From: an uncultured Pelagimonas sp. | GTDB lineage: Bacteria; Pseudomonadota; Alphaproteobacteria; Rhodobacterales; Rhodobacteraceae | NCBI GenBank assembly: GCA_947499735.1 | Contig: CANMPP010000002.1 | Location: 310,001 to 374,000 of the forward strand | Length of the DNA: 64,000 bases | Direction of reading: 5' to 3' | In this document: piece after piece, positions 28,636-37,110 of the stretch | Layout: the number at the start of each line of letters is the position of its first letter | How positions within the stretch are numbered: the stretch's first letter is position 1 | Translations under genes and position numbers: made by a program | The notes under the pieces: model-generated | Told to the model about the DNA's origin: nothing | The model's database searches: none | The model's input: only the letters and a program-made list of their open reading frames with translations

Positions 28636-29271
28636 GGGCGATCACCACTATGTATCAATTTAAGGTCATATCGGCAGGTTTTTGATCTGCTATGTCGCCA
28701 ATTGAACCACATCGCTAACTCGCGTCAAATCCTTACTGATTTTCTCACATATTTCATGCTCTTAGCGGGTTTGGTGTCTCTAGGTTTCAAGGTTGGGCCA
28801 AGCAAAGCGCTATTTGGTCAAATTTTTCACGAAATTACGATGACGTTACGGCAAGTGTCAGTCGTTTCGTGCTAATTGGATCTTTGGATCGGTTGAATAT
28901 AATTTCCTGAAGATGTGTCTTTTTTGCACTGTTGCCGTTTTTTACGCTGGTTGTGATCACGATTTTAGCAGTGCAATCCAACAGAATTTCGGGTCGGTTT
29001 AGATTGTTTTTATGCAAGTAAATTAATGTGTTGCTTCCTGTGGTTGTGGTGTCGATTTTAAGATCGCGCTACTATATGGGTCTATTGTAATGCATTGTTA
29101 GATTTCATTTTTCCGCAGGTTCAACATGATTTTCGTTCACTTGACCCATTCCAGCTTGCGGGATAACGATTTCCTGTAATGGTTTGCATCGTGGACACCG
29201 TGTTTGTTAGGTGTGCGATTTGTTCAAGAGTGTATCACTCACATCGCTTCGCAAATTTGGGACTGACATCA
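28636..29271. other. Gene-free AT-rich interval
   Basis: This 636-bp interval lies between the NDUFS4-like gene and the MYG1 gene. It is clearly richer in A/T than the surrounding coding sequence and holds no long frame with coding character. A short hairpin around 28671-28687 resembles a tRNA anticodon arm but has no other tRNA parts. The promoter of the MYG1 gene must lie at its right end; I cannot assign boxes. Confidence 0.5.
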
Positions 29272-30207
29272 ATGATATCCATTCAACCGCCAGCGTTTCT
29301 TGTGACCCATTCCGGTGGATTTCACGCTGATGAATTGTTGTCTTCGGTTATTTTGACGCGACTGTTCCCGAATGCAGAATTGATCCGCACGCGAGATATC
29401 GCGCTGATTACGCCGGGTGATGATCGCATCATTTATGATGTCGGTCGCGATTACGATGCGGAAGCGTGTATTTTTGATCACCATCAAAAAGATGTACCGC
29501 TCAGAGATTGCGGCAACCCCTACAGTTCCTTTGGGCTGATTTGGAAACACTTTGGCTTTCAGTATCTTGAGGCTTTGGGTGTGCCTGACGCGGATGCTGC
29601 TGTGCTGCATCCTGAATTTGATCAGGATTTTGTTCTACCCATTGATCTTATGGACAACGGCAAACTTTCAACTGCGCAGCCAGAATTGTCCGATCTGACT
29701 TTGCCAGCTTTGATTGAAAGCCTGAAACCCGTTTATGACGATCCGCGCCAAGATGCAGATAATCAGGCATTCATGGCCGCATTGCCCATTGCGCGGGCTT
29801 TTGTCGAAGCAAGAATTACACGAAAAGCAGCGCGTTTACGTGCTGAGGCTGAGGTTTTGACTGCGATCAAGGCGGCCGGGGATTCTCAAATTTTAGAGCT
29901 GCCACGTGGCATGCCGTTCCGGGCAGCTGTTGAGAGCGCTGGGGCAGATCATTTGTTGTTTGTGGTTCATCCACGAGACACAGATTGGACGCTGACAGGC
30001 ATTCGCCTGCGTGAAGACAGTTTTGAACTCCGCGCGGATTTGCCAAAGGCTTGGGCGGGATTGACCGATGAAGCTTTGGAAAAGGCCTGCGGTGTGAAGG
30101 GGGCTGCTTTTTGCCACAATGGCCGCTTTATCGCCGTTGCCAAATCGCGTGATGCCATTCTGAATATGGCACAACTTGCAGTTGACGATGTCTTGACCTC
30201 CGCTTAA
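29272..30207 (+). CDS. MYG1 family protein (DHH-like metal-dependent hydrolase)
   Basis: A 311-residue member of the MYG1/UPF0160 family, whose eukaryotic members act as 3'-5' RNA exonucleases. The start is ATG 29272 (MISIQPP); an upstream in-frame ATG (29179) gives an extension without family likeness. Hallmarks are VTHSGGFHADELLSSVIL at the N-terminus, IIYDVGRDYD, and the DHH-like FDHHQKDVPLRD. The C-terminal half carries HPRDTDWTLTGIR. Role in bacteria is unknown. Confidence 0.9.
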   Translation: MISIQPPAFLVTHSGGFHADELLSSVILTRLFPNAELIRTRDIALITPGDDRIIYDVGRDYDAEACIFDHHQKDVPLRDCGNPYSSFGLIWKHFGFQYLEALGVPDADAAVLHPEFDQDFVLPIDLMDNGKLSTAQPELSDLTLPALIESLKPVYDDPRQDADNQAFMAALPIARAFVEARITRKAARLRAEAEVLTAIKAAGDSQILELPRGMPFRAAVESAGADHLLFVVHPRDTDWTLTGIRLREDSFELRADLPKAWAGLTDEALEKACGVKGAAFCHNGRFIAVAKSRDAILNMAQLAVDDVLTSA

Positions 30208-30222
30208 ACCCTGTCTATCGCC

Positions 30223-30259
30223 GTTTTTTTAGGCCCTCAGAAGAGTTTGCCTAAAAAAC
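30223..30259. repeat. A/T-rich inverted repeat between myg1 and nasT
   Basis: GTTTTTTTAGGC (30223-30234) and GCCTAAAAAAC (30249-30259) are complementary over 11 bases with one extra T, separated by 14 nt. It could act as a bidirectional terminator for the MYG1 gene, but stem stability rests on few G-C pairs. Confidence 0.4.
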
Positions 30260-30336
30260 TAACGCAGGTCGGGTGATCCGGGGTGAAATACCATGCTCTG
30301 ATTGCTTTAGCCCACGAGGTTCGGGAAAAGGACGGC

Positions 30337-30921
30337 ATGTCAGACCGCATGACCATTGTAGTTGTTGAGCAAGACCGCGAACGCGCTGATGCGATTGTGG
30401 ACGCTCTTCGCGCCGTTGACGGGTATGATGTCCATCTCATCAGCAACGTAACGGGCTTGGCCCGTAAAATCGCCACCCACGCACCTGATGTGGTTTTGAT
30501 CGATATCGCAAACCCGACCCGAGACATGTTGGAAGAGCTGACATTGGCGTCTGGCCCGTTAGAACGTCCTGTTGCAATGTTCGTATCCGGTGCCGGCAAA
30601 GATCTGGCGCGCGAGGCGATTGAGGCCGGGCTTTCGGCCTATGTCGTCGATGGTTTGCAAATGGAGCGCCTGAAGCCGGTTCTGGATGCTGCAATTGCAC
30701 GGTTCCAGATGATCAGCCAAATGCGGCTAGAGCTGGCCGAGACCCGGCGCGCGTTGGAAGAACGTAAAGTGATTGATCGTGCCAAAGGGGTCTTAATGAA
30801 AGCCCGTGGCGTAGAAGAAGAAGAGGCCTATGCGTTGCTGCGTAAGGCCGCAATGGATCAGGGGCGTCGTGTGGCCGAAGTGGCGGAAGCCCTCGTCACG
30901 GCGTCAGGGTTATTATCATGA
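30337..30921 (+). CDS. nasT: Nitrate-responsive ANTAR antitermination regulator NasT
   Basis: A 194-residue RNA-binding regulator. The N-terminal pseudo-receiver domain (about 1-125) is followed by a C-terminal ANTAR domain with ERKVIDRAKGVLMKARG and EEEAYALLRKAAMDQGRRV. In characterised NasS-NasT systems NasT is held by NasS without nitrate and, once released, binds paired hexaloop hairpins in the leader of nitrate genes to prevent termination. The start at ATG 30337 has a GGAAAAGGA box; the frame extends to 30283 without support. Its stop overlaps the nasS start. The nrtA leader downstream carries matching structures. Confidence 0.92.
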   Translation: MSDRMTIVVVEQDRERADAIVDALRAVDGYDVHLISNVTGLARKIATHAPDVVLIDIANPTRDMLEELTLASGPLERPVAMFVSGAGKDLAREAIEAGLSAYVVDGLQMERLKPVLDAAIARFQMISQMRLELAETRRALEERKVIDRAKGVLMKARGVEEEEAYALLRKAAMDQGRRVAEVAEALVTASGLLS

Positions 30922-32090
30922 TGTCCGTTACGCTACCCGTCGCTTATGTGCCTTTGGTGGATGCGGCCCCGCTTATTGTCGCCCGTGAAATGGGATTTGC
31001 CGGTGCGGAAGGCATTGATCTGGATTTGATCGCGGCCCCCTCTTGGTCCTCTGTGCGCGACATGTTGGCCTTTGGTCGTGTCGATGCCGCACAACTGCTA
31101 TCCCCTGTTCCTGTGGCCATGAGCCTTGGTCTGGGCGGGGTGGCGCAACCGGTTTCGGCCGTGTCTGTTATGTCTGTGAATGGCAATGTCATTGGCGTCA
31201 GTCGTGCCTTGGAAGCGCGTATGCGCGCAGATGGCTACACCTTCGATTTCAAAAACGCCAAAGCGGCGGCATCTGCATTGGCAAAAGCGGCTGGCAAAGA
31301 TTCACTGACCTTTGGTGTGCCTTTTCCATTTTCCATGCATATGGAACTGCTGACCTACTGGTTGGAAAATACTGCGCTGCGCGATGTGAATGTCGAATTG
31401 CGCACTGTGCCACCTCCCTTAATGGCGCAGGCTTTGGCAGCCGGTGATGTAGATGCATTCTGTGTCGGCGAACCTTGGGGCTCTGCCTCAGTCGAACAAA
31501 AGGCAGGGGCGCTTTTGCTGCCCGGCAAAGCCATTTGGGCCTTTGCGCCAGAAAAGGTTCTGGCGGTGCGCACTGAATGGGCCGAAACGGAACCGCACCT
31601 TTTGGGCAAGCTTATGCGCGCTGTATGGCGGGCGGGACGCTGGTTGAATGATCCGGAACATCGGACATCTACGGCAGAACTACTGTCGCACAAAGCCTAT
31701 CTTGATCTTCCATCTGAAGTGATCGACCGTGCCTTAACGGGTCGTTTGACGATTTCGCCTCAGGGCGATCAGCGCGAAGTACCGGGTTTCTTGGAATTCC
31801 ACCAAGGTGCTGCGAATTTCCCGTGGCGCAGTCAGGCAAAATGGATTGCACATCGATTGGCGGATCGTAATTCGCTGGGCGATGCAGAATCCCAACAAAT
31901 GGCAGGGGCGGTTTTCCGCACCGATATCTATCGTCGTCAGATGGACAAAACAGGGGCGGAATTGCCCGGTGCTTCGGAAAAAGTGGAAGGGGCGATTCTG
32001 GCAGAAACGGCTGTTGCATCCGAAAAAGGCCGCTTGTTACTGCAACCGGATGCCTTTTTTGATGGCATGGTTTTTGACCCAGACGCATAA
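30918..32090 (+). CDS. nasS: Nitrate/nitrite sensor NasS (NrtA-like, cytoplasmic)
   Basis: A 390-residue protein of the NrtA/CmpA binding-protein fold, but without a signal peptide: it begins directly with the ligand-binding domain (VTLPVAYVPLVDAAPLIVAR). Internal motifs include VGEPWGSASVEQK and PFPFSMHMELLTYWLE, as in nitrate-binding proteins. In known systems NasS binds nitrate or nitrite and releases NasT. The ATG overlaps the nasT stop (ATGATG), giving two adjacent possible starts. Confidence 0.9.
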   Translation: MMSVTLPVAYVPLVDAAPLIVAREMGFAGAEGIDLDLIAAPSWSSVRDMLAFGRVDAAQLLSPVPVAMSLGLGGVAQPVSAVSVMSVNGNVIGVSRALEARMRADGYTFDFKNAKAAASALAKAAGKDSLTFGVPFPFSMHMELLTYWLENTALRDVNVELRTVPPPLMAQALAAGDVDAFCVGEPWGSASVEQKAGALLLPGKAIWAFAPEKVLAVRTEWAETEPHLLGKLMRAVWRAGRWLNDPEHRTSTAELLSHKAYLDLPSEVIDRALTGRLTISPQGDQREVPGFLEFHQGAANFPWRSQAKWIAHRLADRNSLGDAESQQMAGAVFRTDIYRRQMDKTGAELPGASEKVEGAILAETAVASEKGRLLLQPDAFFDGMVFDPDA

Positions 32091-32110
32091 TTCTTGCACA
32101 GGATTTGGGC

Positions 32111-32145
32111 AAAACCCTAATTCAAGTATCTAAAATAGGGGTTTT
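32111..32145 (+). terminator. Possible terminator of nasTS
   Basis: AAAACCCTA (32111-32119) pairs with TAGGGGTTTT (32136-32145) with a single-base bulge; the right arm ends in four Ts. It lies 20 bp after nasS. If it works, nrtA is transcribed from a promoter between here and 32208. Confidence 0.45.
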
Positions 32146-32207
32146 CGCGCAAAAAGACGAAATGATGTCTTGAATGCCGACCTCAATATAGAACAGCTTA
32201 TGGGCAT

Positions 32208-32227
32208 AGCTCGCAACGGTGTGAGCT
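32208..32227 (+). promoter_or_regulatory. Leader hairpin with ANTAR-type hexaloop (candidate NasT site, P1)
   Basis: AGCTCGC (32208-32214) pairs with GTGAGCT (32221-32227), one G-U, leaving the six-base loop AACGGT. Loop positions 1 and 4 are A and G, the identities described for ANTAR-protein target RNAs. It lies upstream of the nrtA leader terminator. Confidence 0.5.
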
Positions 32228-32238
32228 GTCTGAATTCC

Positions 32239-32253
32239 TCCCATAGATCGGGA
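32239..32253 (+). promoter_or_regulatory. Second leader hairpin (candidate NasT site, P2)
   Basis: TCCC (32239-32242) pairs with GGGA (32250-32253) around the loop ATAGATC, which again has A at position 1 and G at position 4 but is seven bases rather than six. It follows the first hairpin after an 11-nt linker. The short stem and the loop size make this assignment tentative. Confidence 0.35.
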
Positions 32254-32266
32254 CCAACCGAGCAAC

Positions 32267-32315
32267 GCCGCTCACGTAGATGCCACATAAGGTATCGCGT
32301 GTTTGCGGCTTTTTT
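32267..32315 (+). terminator. Intrinsic terminator in the nrtA leader (attenuator)
   Basis: A three-part stem: GCCGC/GCGGC (32267-32271 with 32305-32309), CACG/CGTG (32273-32276 with 32298-32301) and GATGCC/GGTATC (32279-32284 with 32291-32296), loop ACATAA, followed by TTTTTT at 32310-32315. It ends 55 nt before the nrtA ATG and after the two candidate NasT hairpins, so it can block nrtA transcription unless antitermination occurs. Confidence 0.8.
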
Positions 32316-32370
32316 GCTTTGGTCCATCCTCTCGGACCGAGGCTCTTACCAACCAAGGGAATGTAAAAAG

Positions 32371-33735
32371 ATGAGATCACTGCTTCTTGGCCTCGCAGCC
32401 ACGACTGCTTTGGCAGGACCAGCTTTGGCCGAGCTTGAGCTGGAAAAAGACGAGCTGACGTTCGGCTTTATCAAACTGACAGACATGGCACCTCTCGCCG
32501 TTGCTTACGAACAAGGTTACTTCCTAGACGAAGGTCTGTTTGTCACGCTCGAAGCGCAAGCGAACTGGAAAGTTCTTCTAGACGGCGTTATCGGCGGACA
32601 GCTGGACGGCGCGCATATGTTGGCGGGCCAGCCTTTGGCGGCTACAATCGGCTTCGGTACAGAAGCACATATCATCACGCCTTTCTCCATGGATCTCAAC
32701 GGTAACGGCATCACCGTTTCCAACGAGATCTGGGAAGAAATGAAACCGCATATCCCAAAAATGGATGACGGTCGCCCGGTTCACCCAATTTCAGCCGAAG
32801 CGCTCGCACCCGTTGTTGAAAAGTACCAGTCTGAAGGCAAGCCCTTCAACATGGGCATGGTTTTCCCAGTCTCCACTCACAACTACGAACTGCGCTACTG
32901 GTTGGCCGCCGGTGGTTTGCACCCAGGTTTCTACAGCCCGGAAAACATTACAGGCCAAATTAACGCAGACGTGTTGTTGTCTGTGACACCTCCTCCACAG
33001 ATGCCAGCGACATTGGAAGCAGGCACAATCTATGGGTATTGTGTTGGTGAGCCATGGAACCAGCAGGCCGTATTTAAGGGCATTGGTGTTCCGGTTATCA
33101 CCGATTACGAACTCTGGAAGAACAACCCAGAGAAAGTATTCGGCATCACAAATGAGTTCGCAGAACAGTACCCAAACACGACCTTGGCTGTCACCAAAGC
33201 TCTGATCCGTGCCGCACAATGGCTGGATGAGAACGACAACGCCAACCGTCCAGAAGCTGTAAAAATCCTGTCTCAGCCTGAGTATGTGGGCGCGGATTAT
33301 GACGTTATCGCAGCTTCTATGACCGGTACGTTTGAATATGAAAAAGGCGACAAGCGCGAAGTCCCAGACTTTAACGTGTTCTTCCGCTACAATGCGACAT
33401 ATCCGTTCTATTCAGATGCGATCTGGTATCTGACACAGATGCGTCGTTGGGGCCAAATTTCCGAAGCCAAGCCTGATAGCTGGTATGACGAAGTGGCGAA
33501 GAAAGTTTACAAGCCAGAGATCTATCTTGAAGCAGCACGTCTGCTGGTTGACGATGGTCTGGCGAACGAAGCTGACTTCCCATGGGACAGCGATGGCTAC
33601 AAAGCGCCAACACCTTCTGAAGATATCATTGATGGTATCGCATATGACGGCAAAGCACCAAATGCCTACCTCGAAAGCCTCGAGATCGGTCTGAAAGGCG
33701 CGCAAACCGTCGTCGGTACAGAAGTTAAAGGTTAA
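32371..33735 (+). CDS. nrtA: Nitrate ABC transporter substrate-binding protein NrtA
   Basis: A 454-residue periplasmic nitrate-binding protein. The ATG at 32371 starts a Sec signal peptide ([20 protein letters not shown]). The frame is open upstream to 32170 but that part overlaps the leader hairpins, so it is excluded. Family features: [39 protein letters not shown] and [17 protein letters not shown]. Its leader carries a terminator and NasT-type hairpins, so expression should need nitrate or nitrite. A hairpin follows the gene before nrtB. Confidence 0.95.
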   Translation: MRSLLLGLAATTALAGPALAELELEKDELTFGFIKLTDMAPLAVAYEQGYFLDEGLFVTLEAQANWKVLLDGVIGGQLDGAHMLAGQPLAATIGFGTEAHIITPFSMDLNGNGITVSNEIWEEMKPHIPKMDDGRPVHPISAEALAPVVEKYQSEGKPFNMGMVFPVSTHNYELRYWLAAGGLHPGFYSPENITGQINADVLLSVTPPPQMPATLEAGTIYGYCVGEPWNQQAVFKGIGVPVITDYELWKNNPEKVFGITNEFAEQYPNTTLAVTKALIRAAQWLDENDNANRPEAVKILSQPEYVGADYDVIAASMTGTFEYEKGDKREVPDFNVFFRYNATYPFYSDAIWYLTQMRRWGQISEAKPDSWYDEVAKKVYKPEIYLEAARLLVDDGLANEADFPWDSDGYKAPTPSEDIIDGIAYDGKAPNAYLESLEIGLKGAQTVVGTEVKG

Positions 33736-33787
33736 GATCGGCTTTAACTAAATACCTCCCTGTTGCTGGACCTGGTCAGTCTGGTAA

Positions 33788-33826
33788 TGCGCGCCCGAGC
33801 CTTGAGGAGGGTTCGGGCGCATTTTT
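33788..33826 (+). terminator. Hairpin with T-run between nrtA and nrtB
   Basis: TGCGC and CCGAGCC (33788-33801, with a GC bulge) pair with GGTTCGG and GCGCA (810-821 of this line, up to 33821), followed by five Ts. It probably limits read-through and protects the nrtA message, giving more binding protein than permease. Confidence 0.65.
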
Positions 33827-33910
33827 CAAAACCTCCCTTAGCCCTTGAGCTAGATCATAACCGAGCCAGACAGAGACACGCGCAGCCATCTGCGCAAGGA
33901 GACAAAACAG

Positions 33911-34993
33911 ATGACAACCGTAGATCCCGAATTTGCCGCGGAGCAGGCGAAAGAAGCCCGCAAAGCGCGCCTCTTTACCCGTATCAACGCCGCCGACAAA
34001 TGGTTTCAGGTCCTAGGTCTGGCATGGTTGACCCCGATTTTAAAAGCGGCTGCAGGTGATAATCCTAAAGCACAGATGGGCGAAATCTGGCGTCTTGCCA
34101 TCGTCCCTGTGATCGCGATTGCTGGTTTCTTGCTGCTCTGGGGCACGCTGGCCCCGAAAGTTCAAACATCCCTTGGTGCGGTTCCTGGTCCACAGCAGGT
34201 TTGGACAGAAGCGGTGAAACTGCATGAAGACGCAGGCGCGAAAGCGGACAAAAAAGCAAAATTCGAAGAAATGGTTGAAAAGCGCAATGCGCGCTTGATC
34301 GAACAAGGCAAGGCCGATCAGGTCAAGAGCGTCGCCTATACCGGTGCACCTAGCTATTACAGCCAGATCTGGACATCCATTAAGACCGTGTTCTTCGGCT
34401 TTTTGATCGCAACAATTGTTGCTGTTCCGCTGGGTATTGCCGCGGGTCTGTCCAAGACCGCCAATGCAGGCCTGAACCCGCTGATTCAGATCTTTAAACC
34501 GGTTTCGCCTTTGGCATGGTTGCCAATCGTGACAATGATCGTTTCTGCGACGGTCACATCCAATGATGGCCTGTTTTCCAAGAGCTTTTTGATCTCTGCG
34601 ATCACTGTGACCCTGTGTTCCCTATGGCCAACATTGATCAACACAGCGCTGGGCGTGTCCAGCATCGACAAAGATCTGGTGAACGTGTCCAAAGTACTGA
34701 AAATGAACACATGGACCAAGATCACCAAACTGGTTCTGCCATCGGCTCTGCCATTGATCTTTACTGGTCTGCGCCTGTCCTTGGGTGTTGGTTGGATGGT
34801 TCTGATTGCCGCGGAAATGCTGGCGCAAAACCCGGGTCTTGGCAAATTCGTCTGGGATGAATTCCAAAACGGATCCTCCAGCTCACTGGCTAAGATCATG
34901 GTTGCGGTGTTCACCATCGGTATTATCGGCTTCATGCTGGACCGTGTGATGTATGCGCTGCAGTCTCTGTTCACATTCACGAACCAAAGGTAA
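33911..34993 (+). CDS. nrtB: Nitrate ABC transporter permease NrtB
   Basis: A 360-residue inner membrane permease of the BPD_transp_1 family. The N-terminal cytoplasmic stretch and first helix are followed by a charged linker (residues about 95-140), then five helices carrying the coupling loop KVLKMNTWTKITKLVLPSALPLI. The C-terminal GWMVLIAAEMLAQNPGLG is typical for nitrate/taurine permeases. An AAGGAG box precedes the ATG. It ends 6 bp before the ATPase gene. Confidence 0.94.
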   Translation: MTTVDPEFAAEQAKEARKARLFTRINAADKWFQVLGLAWLTPILKAAAGDNPKAQMGEIWRLAIVPVIAIAGFLLLWGTLAPKVQTSLGAVPGPQQVWTEAVKLHEDAGAKADKKAKFEEMVEKRNARLIEQGKADQVKSVAYTGAPSYYSQIWTSIKTVFFGFLIATIVAVPLGIAAGLSKTANAGLNPLIQIFKPVSPLAWLPIVTMIVSATVTSNDGLFSKSFLISAITVTLCSLWPTLINTALGVSSIDKDLVNVSKVLKMNTWTKITKLVLPSALPLIFTGLRLSLGVGWMVLIAAEMLAQNPGLGKFVWDEFQNGSSSSLAKIMVAVFTIGIIGFMLDRVMYALQSLFTFTNQR

Positions 34994-34999
34994 GATCTG

Positions 35000-36676
35000 A
35001 TGTCCGTGATTGAGTTTAAAAACGTATCCAAAAGCTTTGGGCAGGGCGACACAGCCAGCCATGTTCTGAAAGATATCAACCTTCAGGTTCAGGATGGCGA
35101 GTTTCTGGTTCTGCTGGGCTTTTCTGGAACTGGCAAAACGACCCTGATCAACCTGATGGCGGGTCTGGAATTTCCAACCAAAGGTGAGGTGATCTATAAA
35201 GGGTCACCCATCACCGGACCGGGCCGCGAACGTGGTGTGATTTTCCAGAACTATTCCTTGATGCCTTGGCTGACGGTGAACAGCAATGTCAGCCTGTCGG
35301 TTGATACAGTGTTTCCTGAAATGCCAAAGGCCGAACGTCAGGCCAAGGTCGATCACTATGTGAAAATGGTGGGCCTGTCCCATGCGACAGCGCGCCGCCC
35401 TGCGGAATTGTCCGGTGGTATGCGTCAACGCGTGAACGTGGCGCGGGCCTTAGCGATGACGCCAGAAGTGTTGTTGCTGGACGAACCTTTGTCTGCATTG
35501 GATGCTCTGACACGGGGCAATCTGGCGGATGAGATCGAAAACATCTGGCAGACGGAAAAGCAAACCTGCGTTCTGATCACCAATGATGTGGACGAAGCCA
35601 TTGTTCTGGCGGATCGCATCATCGCGCTGAACCCCGATGGTACGCTGGGTGAAGAGTTCAAGGTCGGTTTGGAGCGTCCGCGCGACCGGACCGCGATGAA
35701 CAACAACGAGACATTCAAAAAGCTGCGTGCAGAAGTCACGCAATATCTGATGGATGTCGGTATCCAAGCGCGCGCTGCAGGTACAAAGGAACTGCCAAAT
35801 GTGACGCCAATCCACGGCGTGCCAAAGGCGGTCAGCGACGCGCAAAAAGGCATGATCGAAGAGCGTTTCCTGACCTTTGAACAGCTGCATAAAGTCTATC
35901 CAACACCAAAAGGTCCTTTGACCGTGGTTGAAGACTTTAACCTGAAAATGAACAAAGGCGAATTCATTTCGCTGATTGGTCACTCAGGCTGCGGTAAGTC
36001 GACTGTTTTGACTATGGCTGCGGGTCTCAATGAGATTTCCAAAGGCGTAATCAAACTGGATGGCTATGACGTGCAGGGCGCGGATCCTGAACGCGCTGTT
36101 GTGTTCCAAGCGCCTAGCCTGTTCCCATGGCTGACGGCCCGTGAAAACTGTGCGATTGGCGTGGATAAAGTCTATCCAAAGGCATCGCAGGCGGAACGTC
36201 AGGACGTTGTGGATTACTATCTGGAACGCGTTGGTTTGGCGGACAGTATGGACAAAGCTGCTGCGGATCTGTCCAACGGTATGAAACAACGTGTTGGTAT
36301 CGCGCGGGCGTTTGCCTTGTCGCCGAAGCTGCTGTTGCTGGATGAACCATTCGGCATGTTGGACAGCTTGACCCGTTGGGAATTGCAAGAAGTGCTGATG
36401 GAAGTGTGGTCGCGCACCAAAGTGACCGCGGTTTGTGTGACCCATGACGTGGACGAAGCCATTCTATTGGCCGATCGCGTGGTCATGATGACCAATGGTC
36501 CACAGGCGACGATTGGTAAGATCACCAAAGTTGACCTGCCACGTCCACGCACGCGGAAAGATCTGCTCGCACATCCTGATTACTATGCATACCGCCAAGA
36601 GGTTCTTGATTTCCTTGAAGAATACGAACACGGCGCGAAACCAAAACCGAAAGCGAAACCACTAGCCGCGGAGTAA
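35000..36676 (+). CDS. Nitrate ABC transporter ATPase, two fused nucleotide-binding domains (NrtC/NrtD-like)
   Basis: A 558-residue cytoplasmic protein with two complete ABC domains. Domain 1 (about 1-260): Walker A GFSGTGKTT at 40-48, signature ELSGGMRQRVNVARAL, Walker B LLLDEPLSALD. Domain 2 (about 290-540): Walker A GHSGCGKST near 327, signature DLSNGMKQRVGIARAF, Walker B LLLDEPFGMLD. The second signature has Asn in place of the first Gly of SGG. It thus supplies both ATPase sites of the transporter from one chain, unlike the separate cyanobacterial NrtC and NrtD. Confidence 0.92.
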   Translation: MSVIEFKNVSKSFGQGDTASHVLKDINLQVQDGEFLVLLGFSGTGKTTLINLMAGLEFPTKGEVIYKGSPITGPGRERGVIFQNYSLMPWLTVNSNVSLSVDTVFPEMPKAERQAKVDHYVKMVGLSHATARRPAELSGGMRQRVNVARALAMTPEVLLLDEPLSALDALTRGNLADEIENIWQTEKQTCVLITNDVDEAIVLADRIIALNPDGTLGEEFKVGLERPRDRTAMNNNETFKKLRAEVTQYLMDVGIQARAAGTKELPNVTPIHGVPKAVSDAQKGMIEERFLTFEQLHKVYPTPKGPLTVVEDFNLKMNKGEFISLIGHSGCGKSTVLTMAAGLNEISKGVIKLDGYDVQGADPERAVVFQAPSLFPWLTARENCAIGVDKVYPKASQAERQDVVDYYLERVGLADSMDKAAADLSNGMKQRVGIARAFALSPKLLLLDEPFGMLDSLTRWELQEVLMEVWSRTKVTAVCVTHDVDEAILLADRVVMMTNGPQATIGKITKVDLPRPRTRKDLLAHPDYYAYRQEVLDFLEEYEHGAKPKPKAKPLAAE

Positions 36677-36685
36677 AGTGAGCCA

Positions 36686-37099
36686 ATGGAAGCCAGCCAG
36701 ATTACCCTTGTACAAGACAGTTTTGCCAAGGTCGTTCCGATCAAAGATGTCGCAGCCGAGCTGTTCTACACTGATCTTTTTGAAACCGCGCCAGAGGTAA
36801 AACCCTATTTCGCGGATGCGGATATGAAAGATCAGGGGGGCAAGCTGATGGCTTCGCTCGCTATGGTTGTCAACTCTTTGAAAGCACCAGAAAAAATCGT
36901 TCCTGTCGCACAAGAAATGGCGATCAAACATGTCGATTACGGTGTGAAAGAAGAAGATTACGGAAAAGTGGGCGCATCTTTGCTGCGCACTTTGGAAAAA
37001 GGCCTGGGCGATGATTTCACCGATGAGGTGAAAGGCGCCTGGGTGGCCGCTTATACCCTTTTGTCCACTGTCATGGTGGAAGCGGCTTATAAGGCTTAA
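36686..37099 (+). CDS. Single-domain bacterial haemoglobin
   Basis: A 137-residue globin of the Vitreoscilla/flavohaemoglobin head type. The sequence around residue 80, AIKHVDYGVKEEDYGKVG, contains the likely proximal histidine, and ELFYTDLFETAPEVKPYF matches the B-C region with its conserved Phe and Pro. There is no reductase domain. Lying 9 bp after the transporter ATPase and 11 bp before the flavoprotein gene, it belongs to the nitrate operon. A role in removing nitric oxide made during nitrate/nitrite turnover, with the adjacent flavoprotein as possible reductant, is inference. Confidence 0.88.
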   Translation: MEASQITLVQDSFAKVVPIKDVAAELFYTDLFETAPEVKPYFADADMKDQGGKLMASLAMVVNSLKAPEKIVPVAQEMAIKHVDYGVKEEDYGKVGASLLRTLEKGLGDDFTDEVKGAWVAAYTLLSTVMVEAAYKA

Positions 37100-37110
37100 A
37101 AGGCAAAAGA

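Noticed and set aside
28660-28705. tRNA-like anticodon arm (GCAGG ... CTGC with a T-rich loop).
   Set aside because: No acceptor stem, D arm or T arm can be built around it, and the anticodon frame does not give a sensible tRNA.
30208-30336. Sigma-54 promoter for the nasTS genes.
   Set aside because: No TGGCAC-N5-TTGC-like pair was found in the interval.
32170-32370. In-frame 67-residue extension of NrtA.
   Set aside because: It would translate through the leader hairpins and terminator and would bury the signal peptide.
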